In this document: one piece after another, positions 51,996 through 61,551 of the stretch | Layout: each line of letters starts with the position of its first letter | Position numbering within the stretch: position 1 is the stretch's first letter | From: Alloascoidea africana | Taxonomy: Eukaryota > Ascomycota > Alloascoideomycetes > Alloascoideales > Alloascoideaceae | DNA: 64,000 bases | Assembly (NCBI GenBank): GCA_030581615.1 | Contig: JAKTTT010000071.1 | Location: 1 to 64,000 of the forward strand | Reading direction: 5' to 3' | Position numbers and translations under genes: made by a program | Notes under the pieces: model-generated | Told to the model about the DNA's origin: nothing | The model's input: only the letters and a program-made list of their open reading frames with translations | The model's database searches: none

Positions 51996-53849
51996 CTATT
52001 GGTTAGTAGAAGTGTTGGTGCCTGTCCTTTTCACCACAAAGTATTCTCTATCGGCTACAGCATTTACCAGGTTGCTTTGATCTGTTGCAGCCCGAGACAG
52101 TTTTGAACTATCAGTGCACTCAATAACAACTTTTCTTACTCCATTAACTTGCTTTTGTGTCTCCACAACACTGCCAGTACGAAAGGTGCGAGTCTTTGGT
52201 TGCTCATCTACCTCCTCTTGAAGGTCATTATTACTTAGAAGTTTATCATTCTCAGTAGAGTCACCAGCAAACACCTTGTTAAACTTGACAGAACTACGCT
52301 TGTTCAGTTTCAGCTTTGTCGCTGCGTGGACTACATCCTTTTCTGATCTTCCAATTGCACCATAAGACCTTTGAGAATTCAACGGTTTAACCTTTGGAAG
52401 GTCTTTTGTTGGAGCAAGAACAGGGGATTCATTCGGAGAAATGTTTTCGTCATCAACCGTCGCAGCTCTTTTAAGCGTAATGCTGGTATTAGAAGTCGGA
52501 TTTGGATTTGTTGCAAGATTCTTCGGTGCCAAAGCGGGTCCAGTCTGTTTCTTGCTAGTTTCTTGTTCCTGAGAAGAACCATCTGCTTTATTTCTCTCCT
52601 GTTCCAGCAAGTCCAGCTGCTTGAAATAATATTGGAGCTGCGCTTTTGAGAACGGCCCTGGTTGTTTTCTGCGAATAGAGTTGTGCACGTCAATGTAAAC
52701 GTCTGATTCATCCACAATTTCTTCTCCGATTAGTTCCTCAATCACATCTTCAAGCGTTAAAACGCCTATTGCTCCTTCTGGTGCACCTGGGTTCTCACTA
52801 ATTACAACCATATGAGATTTACCCTCTTGAAAGTAGTTTAGGATGTTGAGACAAGAGGTTGCCGGTTTGGTCTCTGGCAATGTCGCAAGCGGGAACGAAG
52901 ATATTTGCAAGTCATCTTCAGGGTCATAACTGATTAGGATCCTGACTAGCAGCATACCAACAAAATTAGTTGGTTCGCCAGGAGCATGAATAGGAATACG
53001 ATTGAAGCCTGTTGTCAGGATCTCTTCAACGGTAGCTTCATCGAGAACACGGTCAGACGAAAGTGTGTAGACCTTATCTAGCGGAGTCATGATGTGACCA
53101 ACCGGCTTCTCTTTGAGGTCAAGGACTGCAGAAATAATAGTGACTTCGTCTTCGTTTAGTCTCTCGACCGCTGTACCCATAGATTGATGCAGAGTTACCA
53201 ACGTCTTGAGACCTGCCCTCTTGTAAATGGTTCCATGATCTTCACCCAGTAAATAGTCAAGCAGAAGAGCAGTTGGATACGCTACCGGGTACATGAGATA
53301 CATCAAGGTCAGGACGAAAGGAGCCAAAGTTGCGCCGACTGCCAAGCCATAGCGGACACATAGAGACTGAGGAATAATCTCTCCAAAGATTACAATTGAC
53401 AATGTTGAGAATACAACCGCAAGATATCCGCCGCCAAGACATCTGTCCAATATGATGGGCAGAGTTTCATTGGTGATAACATTTCCAAGAAGGAGAGTTA
53501 CGAGGACCCAGTGTTTCCCACGATCAAGAAGAGACAGAACCTTTCCAGCGAGCTCGCGTTCTCTGGGTTCCCCGGATTGTAGAATAACTTTGAGATACAC
53601 TGTATCTTGACCCATTAATCCGAGAGTGAGACCAGCCATAACTCCACCAAGCACAACCAGAAATGCCGAGATTGTTAGATCTCTGTAGAACTCATAGGTA
53701 TATGGACTTTCGCCCAGCACCTCAGTGCCTCCACGGTCTTGGTTCAAGCCCAATGCCACAGAGATGATGGGATGGCAAAGGGCAGGCACTAAAAAAGTGA
53801 AGAGCAAAACAGATTTGTAAAGCACATGATGAACATGAGAAGATGCCAT
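51996..53849 (-). CDS. MAM3: CNNM/CorC-type membrane protein Mam3
   Basis: Predicted 617 residues. Yeast Mam3 is a vacuolar-membrane protein linked to metal (Mg, Mn) homeostasis. Seen: a signal-peptide-like N terminus (SVLLFTFLVPALC), a DUF21/CNNM domain with four membrane segments (AFLVVLGGVMAGLTLGLMG, VLVTLLLGNVITNETLP, VVFSTLSIVIFGEIIPQS, LAPFVLTLMYLMYP), then a CBS pair (VGHIMTPLDKVYTL, GFNRIPIHAP, KSHMVVISENPG, VLTLEDVIEELIGEEIVDE). A hydrophilic Ser/Lys/Gln-rich tail of about 210 residues follows. Motifs and order match fungal Mam3. No intron needed. Confidence 0.93.
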   Translation of the reverse strand: MASSHVHHVLYKSVLLFTFLVPALCHPIISVALGLNQDRGGTEVLGESPYTYEFYRDLTISAFLVVLGGVMAGLTLGLMGQDTVYLKVILQSGEPRERELAGKVLSLLDRGKHWVLVTLLLGNVITNETLPIILDRCLGGGYLAVVFSTLSIVIFGEIIPQSLCVRYGLAVGATLAPFVLTLMYLMYPVAYPTALLLDYLLGEDHGTIYKRAGLKTLVTLHQSMGTAVERLNEDEVTIISAVLDLKEKPVGHIMTPLDKVYTLSSDRVLDEATVEEILTTGFNRIPIHAPGEPTNFVGMLLVRILISYDPEDDLQISSFPLATLPETKPATSCLNILNYFQEGKSHMVVISENPGAPEGAIGVLTLEDVIEELIGEEIVDESDVYIDVHNSIRRKQPGPFSKAQLQYYFKQLDLLEQERNKADGSSQEQETSKKQTGPALAPKNLATNPNPTSNTSITLKRAATVDDENISPNESPVLAPTKDLPKVKPLNSQRSYGAIGRSEKDVVHAATKLKLNKRSSVKFNKVFAGDSTENDKLLSNNDLQEEVDEQPKTRTFRTGSVVETQKQVNGVRKVVIECTDSSKLSRAATDQSNLVNAVADREYFVVKRTGTNTSTNQ

Positions 53850-54255
53850 TAGTCTGGAGTTTGGGGGAGATGAAGAAGAATCAAACAGTTGTCGTCAGAG
53901 AATGGGTGTGCAAAAAACCTTTGATGCCAAGAAGAATCCGGACTACCACACATGATCAGTAAGCGCTATAGGCGGGCGGAGCACATAGAGAACAGCCAAT
54001 AGTGAATGACAGCCAGCCCTGTCGATCAAGTAGCCTATCTGGCTGGATTTTTGCCGCCTGGGTCGTGGAAAAGCGAGAAGTACTGGGAAGAGGCAAGCGT
54101 TGGAGGAGGATTGTTCTGTAGATATGCAGGACCCTTGATCGTTTTGTCCGGGTCCAAGTAAAGTTTAAGAGGAGACTTATTGTTATGATTCAATGTTTAT
54201 TAACCGAATTACAGTATAAGATGTTCTGGTTTCTAAAGCATGCAATTTTATAAGT
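53850..54255. other. MAM3 upstream region
   Basis: 406 bp between MAM3 and the RTA1-family gene on the same strand; no gene or repeat seen. Confidence 0.5.
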
Positions 54256-55389
54256 TTATGTAAAGATCGATCTTCTCAAGCCTCCTTTTTTTTTCTGCTC
54301 GTTCAAGCTATTCCCGCTATCCGTGTAATAGTCCGCAACAACGTTTGGTGGAACCTCTGATTGTTGAACCTCCAATTCCACTTCAAAATTTTGCATTCTC
54401 TTGGGCTTTGCATCTTTTTCTCTCAAAGGTACGTAGTTATCTCTGAATACAAACCCTGGATGATGGAGAGTCAATATTAGAATGGCCAGACCCACCATTA
54501 GAGACTCAAGGATAAAGTAGTATATCTCTGTGACTATCAAGTGTCCTTGCCAACCTTCTGCCAATTCCAAAATTCTGTAGATGGATCGCACAACAATAAG
54601 AATTGTTGCTGCCAAAACGGTGAAAGGGAAGTATTTGAATGATTTCTTCGCTCTCAACGATGTATAAGCTGGCTCAAACACTGCGTCTCCGCATCGAACA
54701 TAGGCCAAGTATATCTTGATCAAAAAATGTATCATGAAAAAAGTAAACAGACCAATCGCACCTAATTGGAAAGCTATTCCTGCGATCATAACATTTGTTC
54801 CAGTATCCTGGTCACTTTGAGTATCGGCGCTTGCGGCCAAACCTCCACCGGCACCTTGAGTAACAATTGAAACCAAATCGCACAGTATAAAAAGTTTAGA
54901 GTAGGTCATAGGTGCCAAAAATGAGTACTTGCGTCCGTAAACCACAACCAATTTCGCAAGTAAATAGTACAACCCTGCGGTGAGGAAAGACGGGGCTAGC
55001 GTCAATGTCGTCATCTGTAGTATGAAATAGTCTCTGTTTGTATAATCGTGGGAACTTAGAGTTCTTCCTAAGGAACCGGCGAACTCAAGAGCACACCCAC
55101 AAAAGAAACAACCGCCAAACCACCATTGTTTAAACCAAATCATCAAAATGGTTTGTGAGATCCAAAATAAAGTCATCACTATTGTTACTGCCAGATTTGT
55201 TTCGAATTCTGGTATCATCCCGTAAGAACTCTGTTCTTTGATGACTGCTTTGTAGATTGATTCAACTGCTTCCGAAATAGCGGATGTTTCGCTTGGGGAA
55301 GTCGCTGTTACCGTAGCGGTGACAGCTGCCTCGATCATTGAGTGTAAGCTGGCAGTATTTGTTACTGGAATCAAGGCTGTGATATTCAT
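54256..55389 (-). CDS. RTA1-family membrane protein (Rsb1-like)
   Basis: Predicted 377 residues with seven probable membrane segments after a Thr/Ser-rich N-terminal segment bearing an N-glycosylation site. RTA1 proteins (Rta1, Rsb1, Pug1, Ylr046c) are fungal plasma-membrane proteins; Rsb1 exports sphingoid long-chain bases. Seen: WWFGGCFFCGCALEFAGSLG, LAPSFLTAGLYYLLAKLV, LCDLVSIVTQGAGGGLAAS (the family hallmark), VRSIYRILELAEGW, and a membrane segment followed by HPGFVF, as in the family. Start 55389 is favoured over the in-frame 55491 because a TATATATA element lies at 55474-55481 between them, about 85 bp upstream of 55389. The cytosolic tail is charged. Which RTA1 member it is cannot be decided. 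Confidence 0.88.
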   Translation of the reverse strand: MNITALIPVTNTASLHSMIEAAVTATVTATSPSETSAISEAVESIYKAVIKEQSSYGMIPEFETNLAVTIVMTLFWISQTILMIWFKQWWFGGCFFCGCALEFAGSLGRTLSSHDYTNRDYFILQMTTLTLAPSFLTAGLYYLLAKLVVVYGRKYSFLAPMTYSKLFILCDLVSIVTQGAGGGLAASADTQSDQDTGTNVMIAGIAFQLGAIGLFTFFMIHFLIKIYLAYVRCGDAVFEPAYTSLRAKKSFKYFPFTVLAATILIVVRSIYRILELAEGWQGHLIVTEIYYFILESLMVGLAILILTLHHPGFVFRDNYVPLREKDAKPKRMQNFEVELEVQQSEVPPNVVADYYTDSGNSLNEQKKKGGLRRSIFT

Positions 55390-55473
55390 TATTGAAGTAG
55401 CGCCTAAATTTGAATGAAAGTTCTGGTAATTTGTTTTTGATGTCACTTTAGGAATATAAGGGAGAAAAGTGGC

Positions 55474-55481
55474 ATATATAT
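55474..55481 (-). promoter_or_regulatory. TATA box of the RTA1-family gene
   Basis: TATATATA (palindromic) about 85 bp upstream of the ATG at 55389 on the minus strand. It also shows that the longer frame starting at 55491 covers promoter sequence. Confidence 0.45.
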
Positions 55482-55780
55482 AGTAGTACATGGAGAGTGA
55501 TTTGATTCAAGCATAACATAAACTTGACTACCGTGCGTTTGAAAAAGATCAAAACTAAAGGTTTCCTAGCCGGTGTCAACTTATCGTCAACCACACATAA
55601 TGACAACACTGCCTCGAAAAAATTCTAAATACTCACATTTGTTATTCTACTTTGGGATAATTATTTATGTTTTGAAACCTTTCAAATGGACTTGTGCTTA
55701 CTAGAAACGGAAAGAGCGATTCGGTTTTTCCGGGGATGGTGGTGTAGGACCTATCGGTAATAAAGGCTGTTAGAATATCT

Positions 55781-55893
55781 GATATCGATATCACCAACTA
55801 GGCGGGTCGAAAAAGTGCCACACACCCTTTTCTTGTCCCTGAATGCATTTCAATTATAAATTGTATTGCCTAGGAGTATCCGATATCGATATC
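55781..55893. promoter_or_regulatory. Two copies of GATATCGATATC palindrome
   Basis: A perfect 12-bp palindrome GATATCGATATC occurs at 55781-55792 and again at 55882-55893, within similar surroundings (TATCTGATATCG.../TATCCGATATCG..., each followed by CA-CAA). Both lie upstream of the RTA1-family gene. Their length and repetition suggest a binding site for a dimeric zinc-cluster regulator; this is inference. Confidence 0.5.
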
Positions 55894-56182
55894 AACAATC
55901 TATTAAAAATAGAGGCTAGGTGTGGTTGTTTCTGTTGCATATCTGGCCCTTACGTGCGGACCGTTGTTGAAAATCTAAAAACGGAAATGAAGGACCTACC
56001 CTGAACACCAGGGTCTAACAATGTAGCGAGTTTACGTTGAAAAATACATCGCGGAATAACTTGATTCTTTTTATATACTTCAATACCCACGAAAACTAAT
56101 AAAGACCTGAAGCCATGAGGAATAATAGGAGACAATAGATTTGGGTGCAAAAATGCCGAGCAATAACTGTGAAGATTTTAGT

Positions 56183-57790
56183 TCACCCGGGTATGGTGGC
56201 AATTGAATCATCAGATGAGAAGCACGTCTCTATAGAGCTTTCTGTTGTTTTGGTTTTGTCAAAGGCTGAGCACTCATCATTCTCATCATAATCATCATCA
56301 GCATCATAGTTAGACAAACTGCGGTTTGAATTTGCCAACCACACTTCCTGTCGTCTTTGAATTCTATGGACAAGCATTCTTTTTAGGTACAGGTTCCAAT
56401 TCTCAAGGAGGTTCTCATCTTTCTCTTGCCTTGGGTCCATGTCCTCTTCAGTTTCTGTTTTCCGATTCCGTTTCTCTTCCTTTTCTTCTTCCTCAATCAC
56501 TTCATCATACCCCCCACTGGTACTTATAACAGAGCCTTCCTCAGTTGAACTAGAAAATATTGATGGATCTTTATTGACACAAATAAGCTCTTTCTCGGAG
56601 CTTTCATAACCATAGGGGCAAAGATATACAACGTCCACTGGCTTGTTAAAGCTCTCTCTAAGCTCTGTACTGGATTCATTATCATCATTGTTTTCCAGAG
56701 GCTGACCATCAACATTAATGGACGGTTTACCTTTTTCTTTGGCTTTCTCATAGTAGTAACTATTAGGAGGTCTGCCCATTAGAGCCTTGTTAAAGGCTAG
56801 TAGCAGTATTTCAGAAGATTTCGGAGTATGCTCCCCTTGGCGAAACTCATCATCTACAAGACTATAAGGCCCGTAGGCTTTTTCGACTTTTTTCTTACTA
56901 GAAAAAGATGTATCTTCAAAGCACGAATCCAGGTCAAAACTCAGATCCAGGTTCATTCCAAGATCGAGATCAAGTCCAAAGCCAAGGTCAAACTCGCTTT
57001 CCACAAGTGTCAGACCCAAACTTAACTTTTCGTCCCCTGCTGTCGCCGTCTCCCCATGATCGTCGCTTGAACTGTTCTTAAAAGTAGTCATAGTAGACCG
57101 TTTACTACTATAGTCTTGCACAATGGATCTGTTGTGGTACGAACTGTTTTCGCGCCGCATTTGCCTTTCCGAAACAGAACCCACTGTACTTGAAATGTTT
57201 AGATAGTTCTTTTTCTGCTTCTGGAGGTCAGAGCTTTTGATAAATCGAACGTTATCTCTTCTCGAAATGACTGAGCGGGTATAGGTCTGCCGCACTTTAT
57301 TGGTTATTTGCCGAAATGCATTTCCACAGAATGAAGGAATACTCCTTAGCGGTCCAGAAACGCTACAGCCAGGACTATATGGATGATATTCTCTGTTCAA
57401 GGAATTCATCCTGATGGACGTGAAGCGGTTGAAGGCTGGCATGGACCATTTTCGTTGTTGTTGTTGTTGTGCTGAATGGATCTGTTCCCGGTAATTAGGA
57501 CCTGAGCCTGAGTCCCACGTACTACTACGACAACGGCCATGAGAAAGACTTGGTGCATTATGGTGATAACCAAGCGAAGGTGCACCCGGGGAATGTGTCC
57601 ATTCAGTCTCGTTCGAAGAAGTGGACTTGGGAAAAGAGCAAATTGAAGCTGTGCAGGACGAGGACGACGAGAGGCATGCTTGCATGGCGGAAGGAGAATT
57701 GGACTCCGACTTCTTGTGATCCAGAATCATGTCGAAGGAGACCAGTCCTTCGAGCGAGGAGCAATCCGCCACTTGACAACTTCGATCCAT
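56183..57790 (-). CDS. Unrecognised acidic, Ser-rich protein
   Basis: Predicted 535 residues; no family recognised. The N-terminal 130 residues are Ser/His-rich with a QQQQQ run. A basic segment follows at about 160-200 (RQITNKVRQTYTRSVISRR). An unusual alternating Leu/Asp stretch lies near residues 265-285 (LGFGLDLDLG then MNLDLSFDLDS), and a Glu/Lys-rich acidic region near 435-470. A helical basic patch (NWNLYLKRMLVHRIQRRQEVW) precedes an acidic Ser/Thr tail. No membrane segment. The frame is long and intact and not antisense to another gene, so it is probably real. Its 5' end is divergent to KIP2. Confidence 0.65.
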   Translation of the reverse strand: MDRSCQVADCSSLEGLVSFDMILDHKKSESNSPSAMQACLSSSSSCTASICSFPKSTSSNETEWTHSPGAPSLGYHHNAPSLSHGRCRSSTWDSGSGPNYREQIHSAQQQQQRKWSMPAFNRFTSIRMNSLNREYHPYSPGCSVSGPLRSIPSFCGNAFRQITNKVRQTYTRSVISRRDNVRFIKSSDLQKQKKNYLNISSTVGSVSERQMRRENSSYHNRSIVQDYSSKRSTMTTFKNSSSDDHGETATAGDEKLSLGLTLVESEFDLGFGLDLDLGMNLDLSFDLDSCFEDTSFSSKKKVEKAYGPYSLVDDEFRQGEHTPKSSEILLLAFNKALMGRPPNSYYYEKAKEKGKPSINVDGQPLENNDDNESSTELRESFNKPVDVVYLCPYGYESSEKELICVNKDPSIFSSSTEEGSVISTSGGYDEVIEEEEKEEKRNRKTETEEDMDPRQEKDENLLENWNLYLKRMLVHRIQRRQEVWLANSNRSLSNYDADDDYDENDECSAFDKTKTTESSIETCFSSDDSIATIPG

Positions 57791-58253
57791 CGCCTGTGGA
57801 AAAGAGTGAAATAAAAAAATGGGAGAGAAGGAGAGGAGCTACAATGGGCAAAAGTGTGGGCGCTTTGTTCAGCAGGAGTGGATTTATCAGGAGCAGTGGT
57901 CGAATTCTTTGACAGACAGCTTCATTTCATCTCGCGAGGACGTGACTTTTCCCCTGAGCATGGGTGAGAACGACGATTCTCGCTCGAAGAGCAGCGGTCC
58001 CGGCTTTGACTGCGCTTCTCGAGGGCCATTCTCTGCACTGTTCATATTTCCCCATGAAAGTTCTCCATGGAGGTCTTATCGTCTTATCGCAGACCCTACC
58101 GCAAGCCCTAGAGCCCTATTCACATCACATGATCCACACGTGCCATCTGTTTGTTTAGAGTTTGCCTCTTTCTGGCTCACCAACATTTCCCTGCTCCTGG
58201 CCCAAAGAAGCCCTCACGAACCTGTTTCCGACTCGTTGTCGAACCCCCAGATC
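57791..58253. other. Divergent promoter of unknown gene and KIP2
   Basis: 463 bp shared upstream region. The KIP2 frame stays open across it to 57819, but the encoded sequence has no kinesin N-terminal character. Confidence 0.5.
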
Positions 58254-60935
58254 ATGGACAGAAGACCCCTATCGAGAACTTCGATCCAGATTGCCTCTCC
58301 GCGACCCAGTTCTCTGCGCTACTCCAGCGTACCGGCTGGTCTACAGGGTCTGCAATCTCCAAGACCCATTTCAAGGAATGCAAACAACAGAGCTTCACAA
58401 ATCAAACCCCCTGGGTCTCCGGCCTCTTCTGTCCATAGTTTTAGGAGGCCGATGAGTCCAGCGGTTTTCAAGCGCCCTGCCACTCCGGCTTCGGTCTCGG
58501 GGCGAAGTAGCTCCTGTGGCTCAATCAGTAGGAAAGGGAGCCTTGTCAGCCTGACTAAAGAGTCTGTATCTGACGAATCCAACGTTCTCAAAAGCACTAT
58601 ATCCGTCTCCGTTCGTGTTCGACCAGAGCTGGACCGTTTCGAAAACCCCAGCGAGTATAACAAAAGTCGCTGGGTTATAGATGCCGAGAGTAACACTATA
58701 ACGGCCCCCGACCTCCCAGAGTTCACTTTTGATAACGTTTTCAAAGGAACTGTTTCCAACAGACTTGTTTATGACCGTGTAGTTCACGACCTCATCCTTA
58801 ACGTGCTTGATGGGTACAATGGCACTGTGTTTGCCTATGGCATGACCGGCTCTGGGAAAACATACTCCATGCAAGGAAACGATGACGATCCTGGCATCAT
58901 TCCGCTTGCACTGGCTTCTCTGTTCGAGGCTATCGCCGATGCGCAAGTTTCTACTGACCGCACCTTCCAAGTTCGAATCTCCTATCTCGAAATTTACAAT
59001 GAAAAACTGAACGACTTGCTGTCCCCTGATACAAGCAGCGATGATATAAAACTTAGAGACGATCCAAAGACGGGGGAGGTCAAGCCGATCGGTTTACGAG
59101 AGATTCAGGTCTCGAGCACCGAGCAGGTTCTGAGCCTTATCCAACAGGGTGACATGTTTCGGCGAACAAGCACGACCGATTTTAATGCGCACAGTTCCAG
59201 AAGTCATGCTGTGGTGCAGATCCGTGTAAGCTCGTTCTCAAAGAGTGATGAGGTTCACGAACAGTATAGTACGCTTAGTCTTTGCGATCTGGCAGGAAGC
59301 GAAAGAGCCACGGCGCAGAGCGAGCGAAGGAAAGAAGGCAGCTATATCAACAAGTCTCTACTGGCTCTTGGCACTGTAATTGCAAAATTGAGTTCTCTGA
59401 GCTCGAACTCTGCGAATGGCTTTTCCTCAACAAACCTTTCTCATATCCCTTATAGAGATTCCAAGCTGACAAGACTTTTACAACATGCTCTTTCAGGAGA
59501 CTCTTTGGTGCGTGTACTTTGCACTATGCATACCTCTTATTCGACTGTAACGGAAACGATTAATACCCTACGGTTTGCCGCAAGAGCCAAAAACATTACT
59601 TTGAGGGCCAAAAAGAATGAGGCTTATACAGGTGCGGTAGATATGAAATACGTCGAGAAGTTACAGGCGACAATCGAACGACAGAAAGAGGAAATTGAGC
59701 TTTTGAGAAGTTCAAGTGGGAACGCGAAACGATTCTTTAGCACTAATTCTGACTATTATTCTAATGACATGGAGGAGGATGCACTGGGTCTGGCTTCTTC
59801 TATTGGTGGTAGGCCTACAAGCGTGATTGGTACCAGTTTTGAAGTCGGTGAGACAACTTTGACCCCTGAAAAAGTTCGAAAATCGCTTTCTGTATACTCG
59901 CCTTCTTTTAATGATGGTGGAATCAGATCATATAAGACCGACGAGCTTGTTAAGCAAGTGGCCCAAGCCGAGGCGAAAAACAACTTACTCAAAGTTCAAA
60001 TGGAACATCTTGTGAGGTTAAATGAAACTGCCAAGATGGAAACCTCTTTGCTCGGTTCTCAAGTTACAACAATGCTCTGCAGTTTGACGTCAATCTTGGA
60101 AAACTTACCTGAGCCTGAGGCCTCAGGAATCGGGAGAAACGGGGTCGAGGTGGTTAACAAGCTTCAAGAATATATCAAGGCCCAAGAGCTTGAATTGGAG
60201 GAGTACAAAAACCACACAAGCACTCTTGAATCAAGTCTTTACAAAGAGCAAGTGAAGAAAGTGAGTTCGCTTTTGGAAGAAGGCGGAAAAGATGCCTCTA
60301 GGAAACAAGATACCCCGGAAAGTCCAACCACGGATGCGTTACCGACCTCTTCAAATAGTCTAAGCAGTGATTCTTCAGACTCTTTGAAATCATCCAACAC
60401 TAGCGCTGAAATGATAGATGACGAGGCGAATATAACTTTAGGTCGGGTTGAATACCAAGTTGAATCATCACCAGTACGACAACGTACAGCGAGAAATGCT
60501 TTTTCTCCTGGTTCCGGGAGACAGCACTCGATAGATGGGTTGCTTCTCTCCTCGCCAATGCGTTCTGGTTCTCCGTTCCTGACCCCCTCATCTCCAGCTA
60601 CCACGGTACGTGGTGGGAACAGCAATGGGGTTGGTTCAAGTGAAGAAGAGCTGAGGAAGCTTCTTACAGAACGAGATGAAGAGATTCAAGAGTTGAAAGA
60701 AAGCAACAAGGATAAAGAACAAATAATCCGAGCGCTGAATTCGGTACGAAGAATCCAAGACTCTATTGTCAATTTTTCTTCCAGAAAGAGCTTCTCCAAG
60801 AACAGTAGGGAGTCATCACCATCGCCATCGCCAAATGGTAAAGTCAACAATATCAATAGCCGTTTTATTGAATCTGAAGCTGGCGATTTTAGAAAGCACG
60901 GATCTAGAGTATCATTCTCCAGTCTTTCAGGTTAA
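58254..60935 (+). CDS. KIP2: Kip2/Tea2-type plus-end kinesin
   Basis: Predicted 893 residues. Kip2/Tea2 kinesins walk to microtubule plus ends, stabilise them and deliver polarity or dynein factors. Seen: a basic Ser/Pro/Arg-rich N-terminal extension of about 110 residues, and a motor at about 112-450 with ISVSVRVRP, GMTGSGKTYSMQG (P loop), YLEIYNEKLNDLL, NAHSSRSHAVVQ (switch I), LCDLAGSERA (switch II), INKSLLALGTVIAKL and HIPYRDSKLTRLLQ. Coiled coils and a Ser-rich tail follow. The basic N-terminal extension and the short neck coil favour Kip2/Tea2 among fungal kinesins. Start 58254 opens directly with that extension (MDRRPLSRTSIQI); the frame is open further upstream. Confidence 0.9.
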   Translation: MDRRPLSRTSIQIASPRPSSLRYSSVPAGLQGLQSPRPISRNANNRASQIKPPGSPASSVHSFRRPMSPAVFKRPATPASVSGRSSSCGSISRKGSLVSLTKESVSDESNVLKSTISVSVRVRPELDRFENPSEYNKSRWVIDAESNTITAPDLPEFTFDNVFKGTVSNRLVYDRVVHDLILNVLDGYNGTVFAYGMTGSGKTYSMQGNDDDPGIIPLALASLFEAIADAQVSTDRTFQVRISYLEIYNEKLNDLLSPDTSSDDIKLRDDPKTGEVKPIGLREIQVSSTEQVLSLIQQGDMFRRTSTTDFNAHSSRSHAVVQIRVSSFSKSDEVHEQYSTLSLCDLAGSERATAQSERRKEGSYINKSLLALGTVIAKLSSLSSNSANGFSSTNLSHIPYRDSKLTRLLQHALSGDSLVRVLCTMHTSYSTVTETINTLRFAARAKNITLRAKKNEAYTGAVDMKYVEKLQATIERQKEEIELLRSSSGNAKRFFSTNSDYYSNDMEEDALGLASSIGGRPTSVIGTSFEVGETTLTPEKVRKSLSVYSPSFNDGGIRSYKTDELVKQVAQAEAKNNLLKVQMEHLVRLNETAKMETSLLGSQVTTMLCSLTSILENLPEPEASGIGRNGVEVVNKLQEYIKAQELELEEYKNHTSTLESSLYKEQVKKVSSLLEEGGKDASRKQDTPESPTTDALPTSSNSLSSDSSDSLKSSNTSAEMIDDEANITLGRVEYQVESSPVRQRTARNAFSPGSGRQHSIDGLLLSSPMRSGSPFLTPSSPATTVRGGNSNGVGSSEEELRKLLTERDEEIQELKESNKDKEQIIRALNSVRRIQDSIVNFSSRKSFSKNSRESSPSPSPNGKVNNINSRFIESEAGDFRKHGSRVSFSSLSG

Positions 60936-61551
60936 TACCATTTATGGCCGTCGTGTCTCTCTCTGCTTTGTCGCGCTCTCATAGGTAAATAGACAAGCAT
61001 GCCTTTTTTTTTCTCAGTGTGAGCAAGATAGAGGTTAAATTCATTTCATTTTATAGAATTCTGCTTTTCCAGTTTCAGAGAGAATTGTTTTTGATTGATT
61101 GAAATTGTCATTATCCTATATATCAACGCCACGGTTTGCCTTTTTGGATTTATTCTCCTAATCATTTTCTCTTTCTGTTTTCTTTTTTTATCTTCCATGA
61201 TCTTTGGTTTTGATACTTCGATTTAGCTGTCTTTTTTGCGCCGTTTTTTTATGGGACTTTCTTGATGATCGTACAAAAGCTGGGATTACTAACTATTTGG
61301 AATTCACAAATACTTTTGAAGAATTTAACTGCCGTTTAACTATTTCTTTCGGTGTTTATATCTTGATGTTTATCTTTTTTTTTTTTTTTTTTGCTTTACA
61401 AATGGAGATTGGTCATGGGCGAGAAGTGGCTTTATAAATATGTATACAGAATAAAAAATGATAAATCGGAAAAAGAAGATGCAGATGTCCCTTCATTAAA
61501 TAAATTTTACATGCCATCATCGTGGAGTTGAATTAGATTGTGGTTGGCTAT
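60936..61551. other. KIP2-RNase H1-like convergent spacer
   Basis: 616 bp between stops, T-rich on the plus strand with a T16-like tract near 61376-61392. No gene seen. Confidence 0.55.

Noticed and set aside
57819-58253. 145-residue N-terminal extension of the kinesin
   Set aside because: The encoded sequence has no kinesin-like character and overlaps the divergent promoter; the basic Ser/Pro extension typical of Kip2 begins at 58254.
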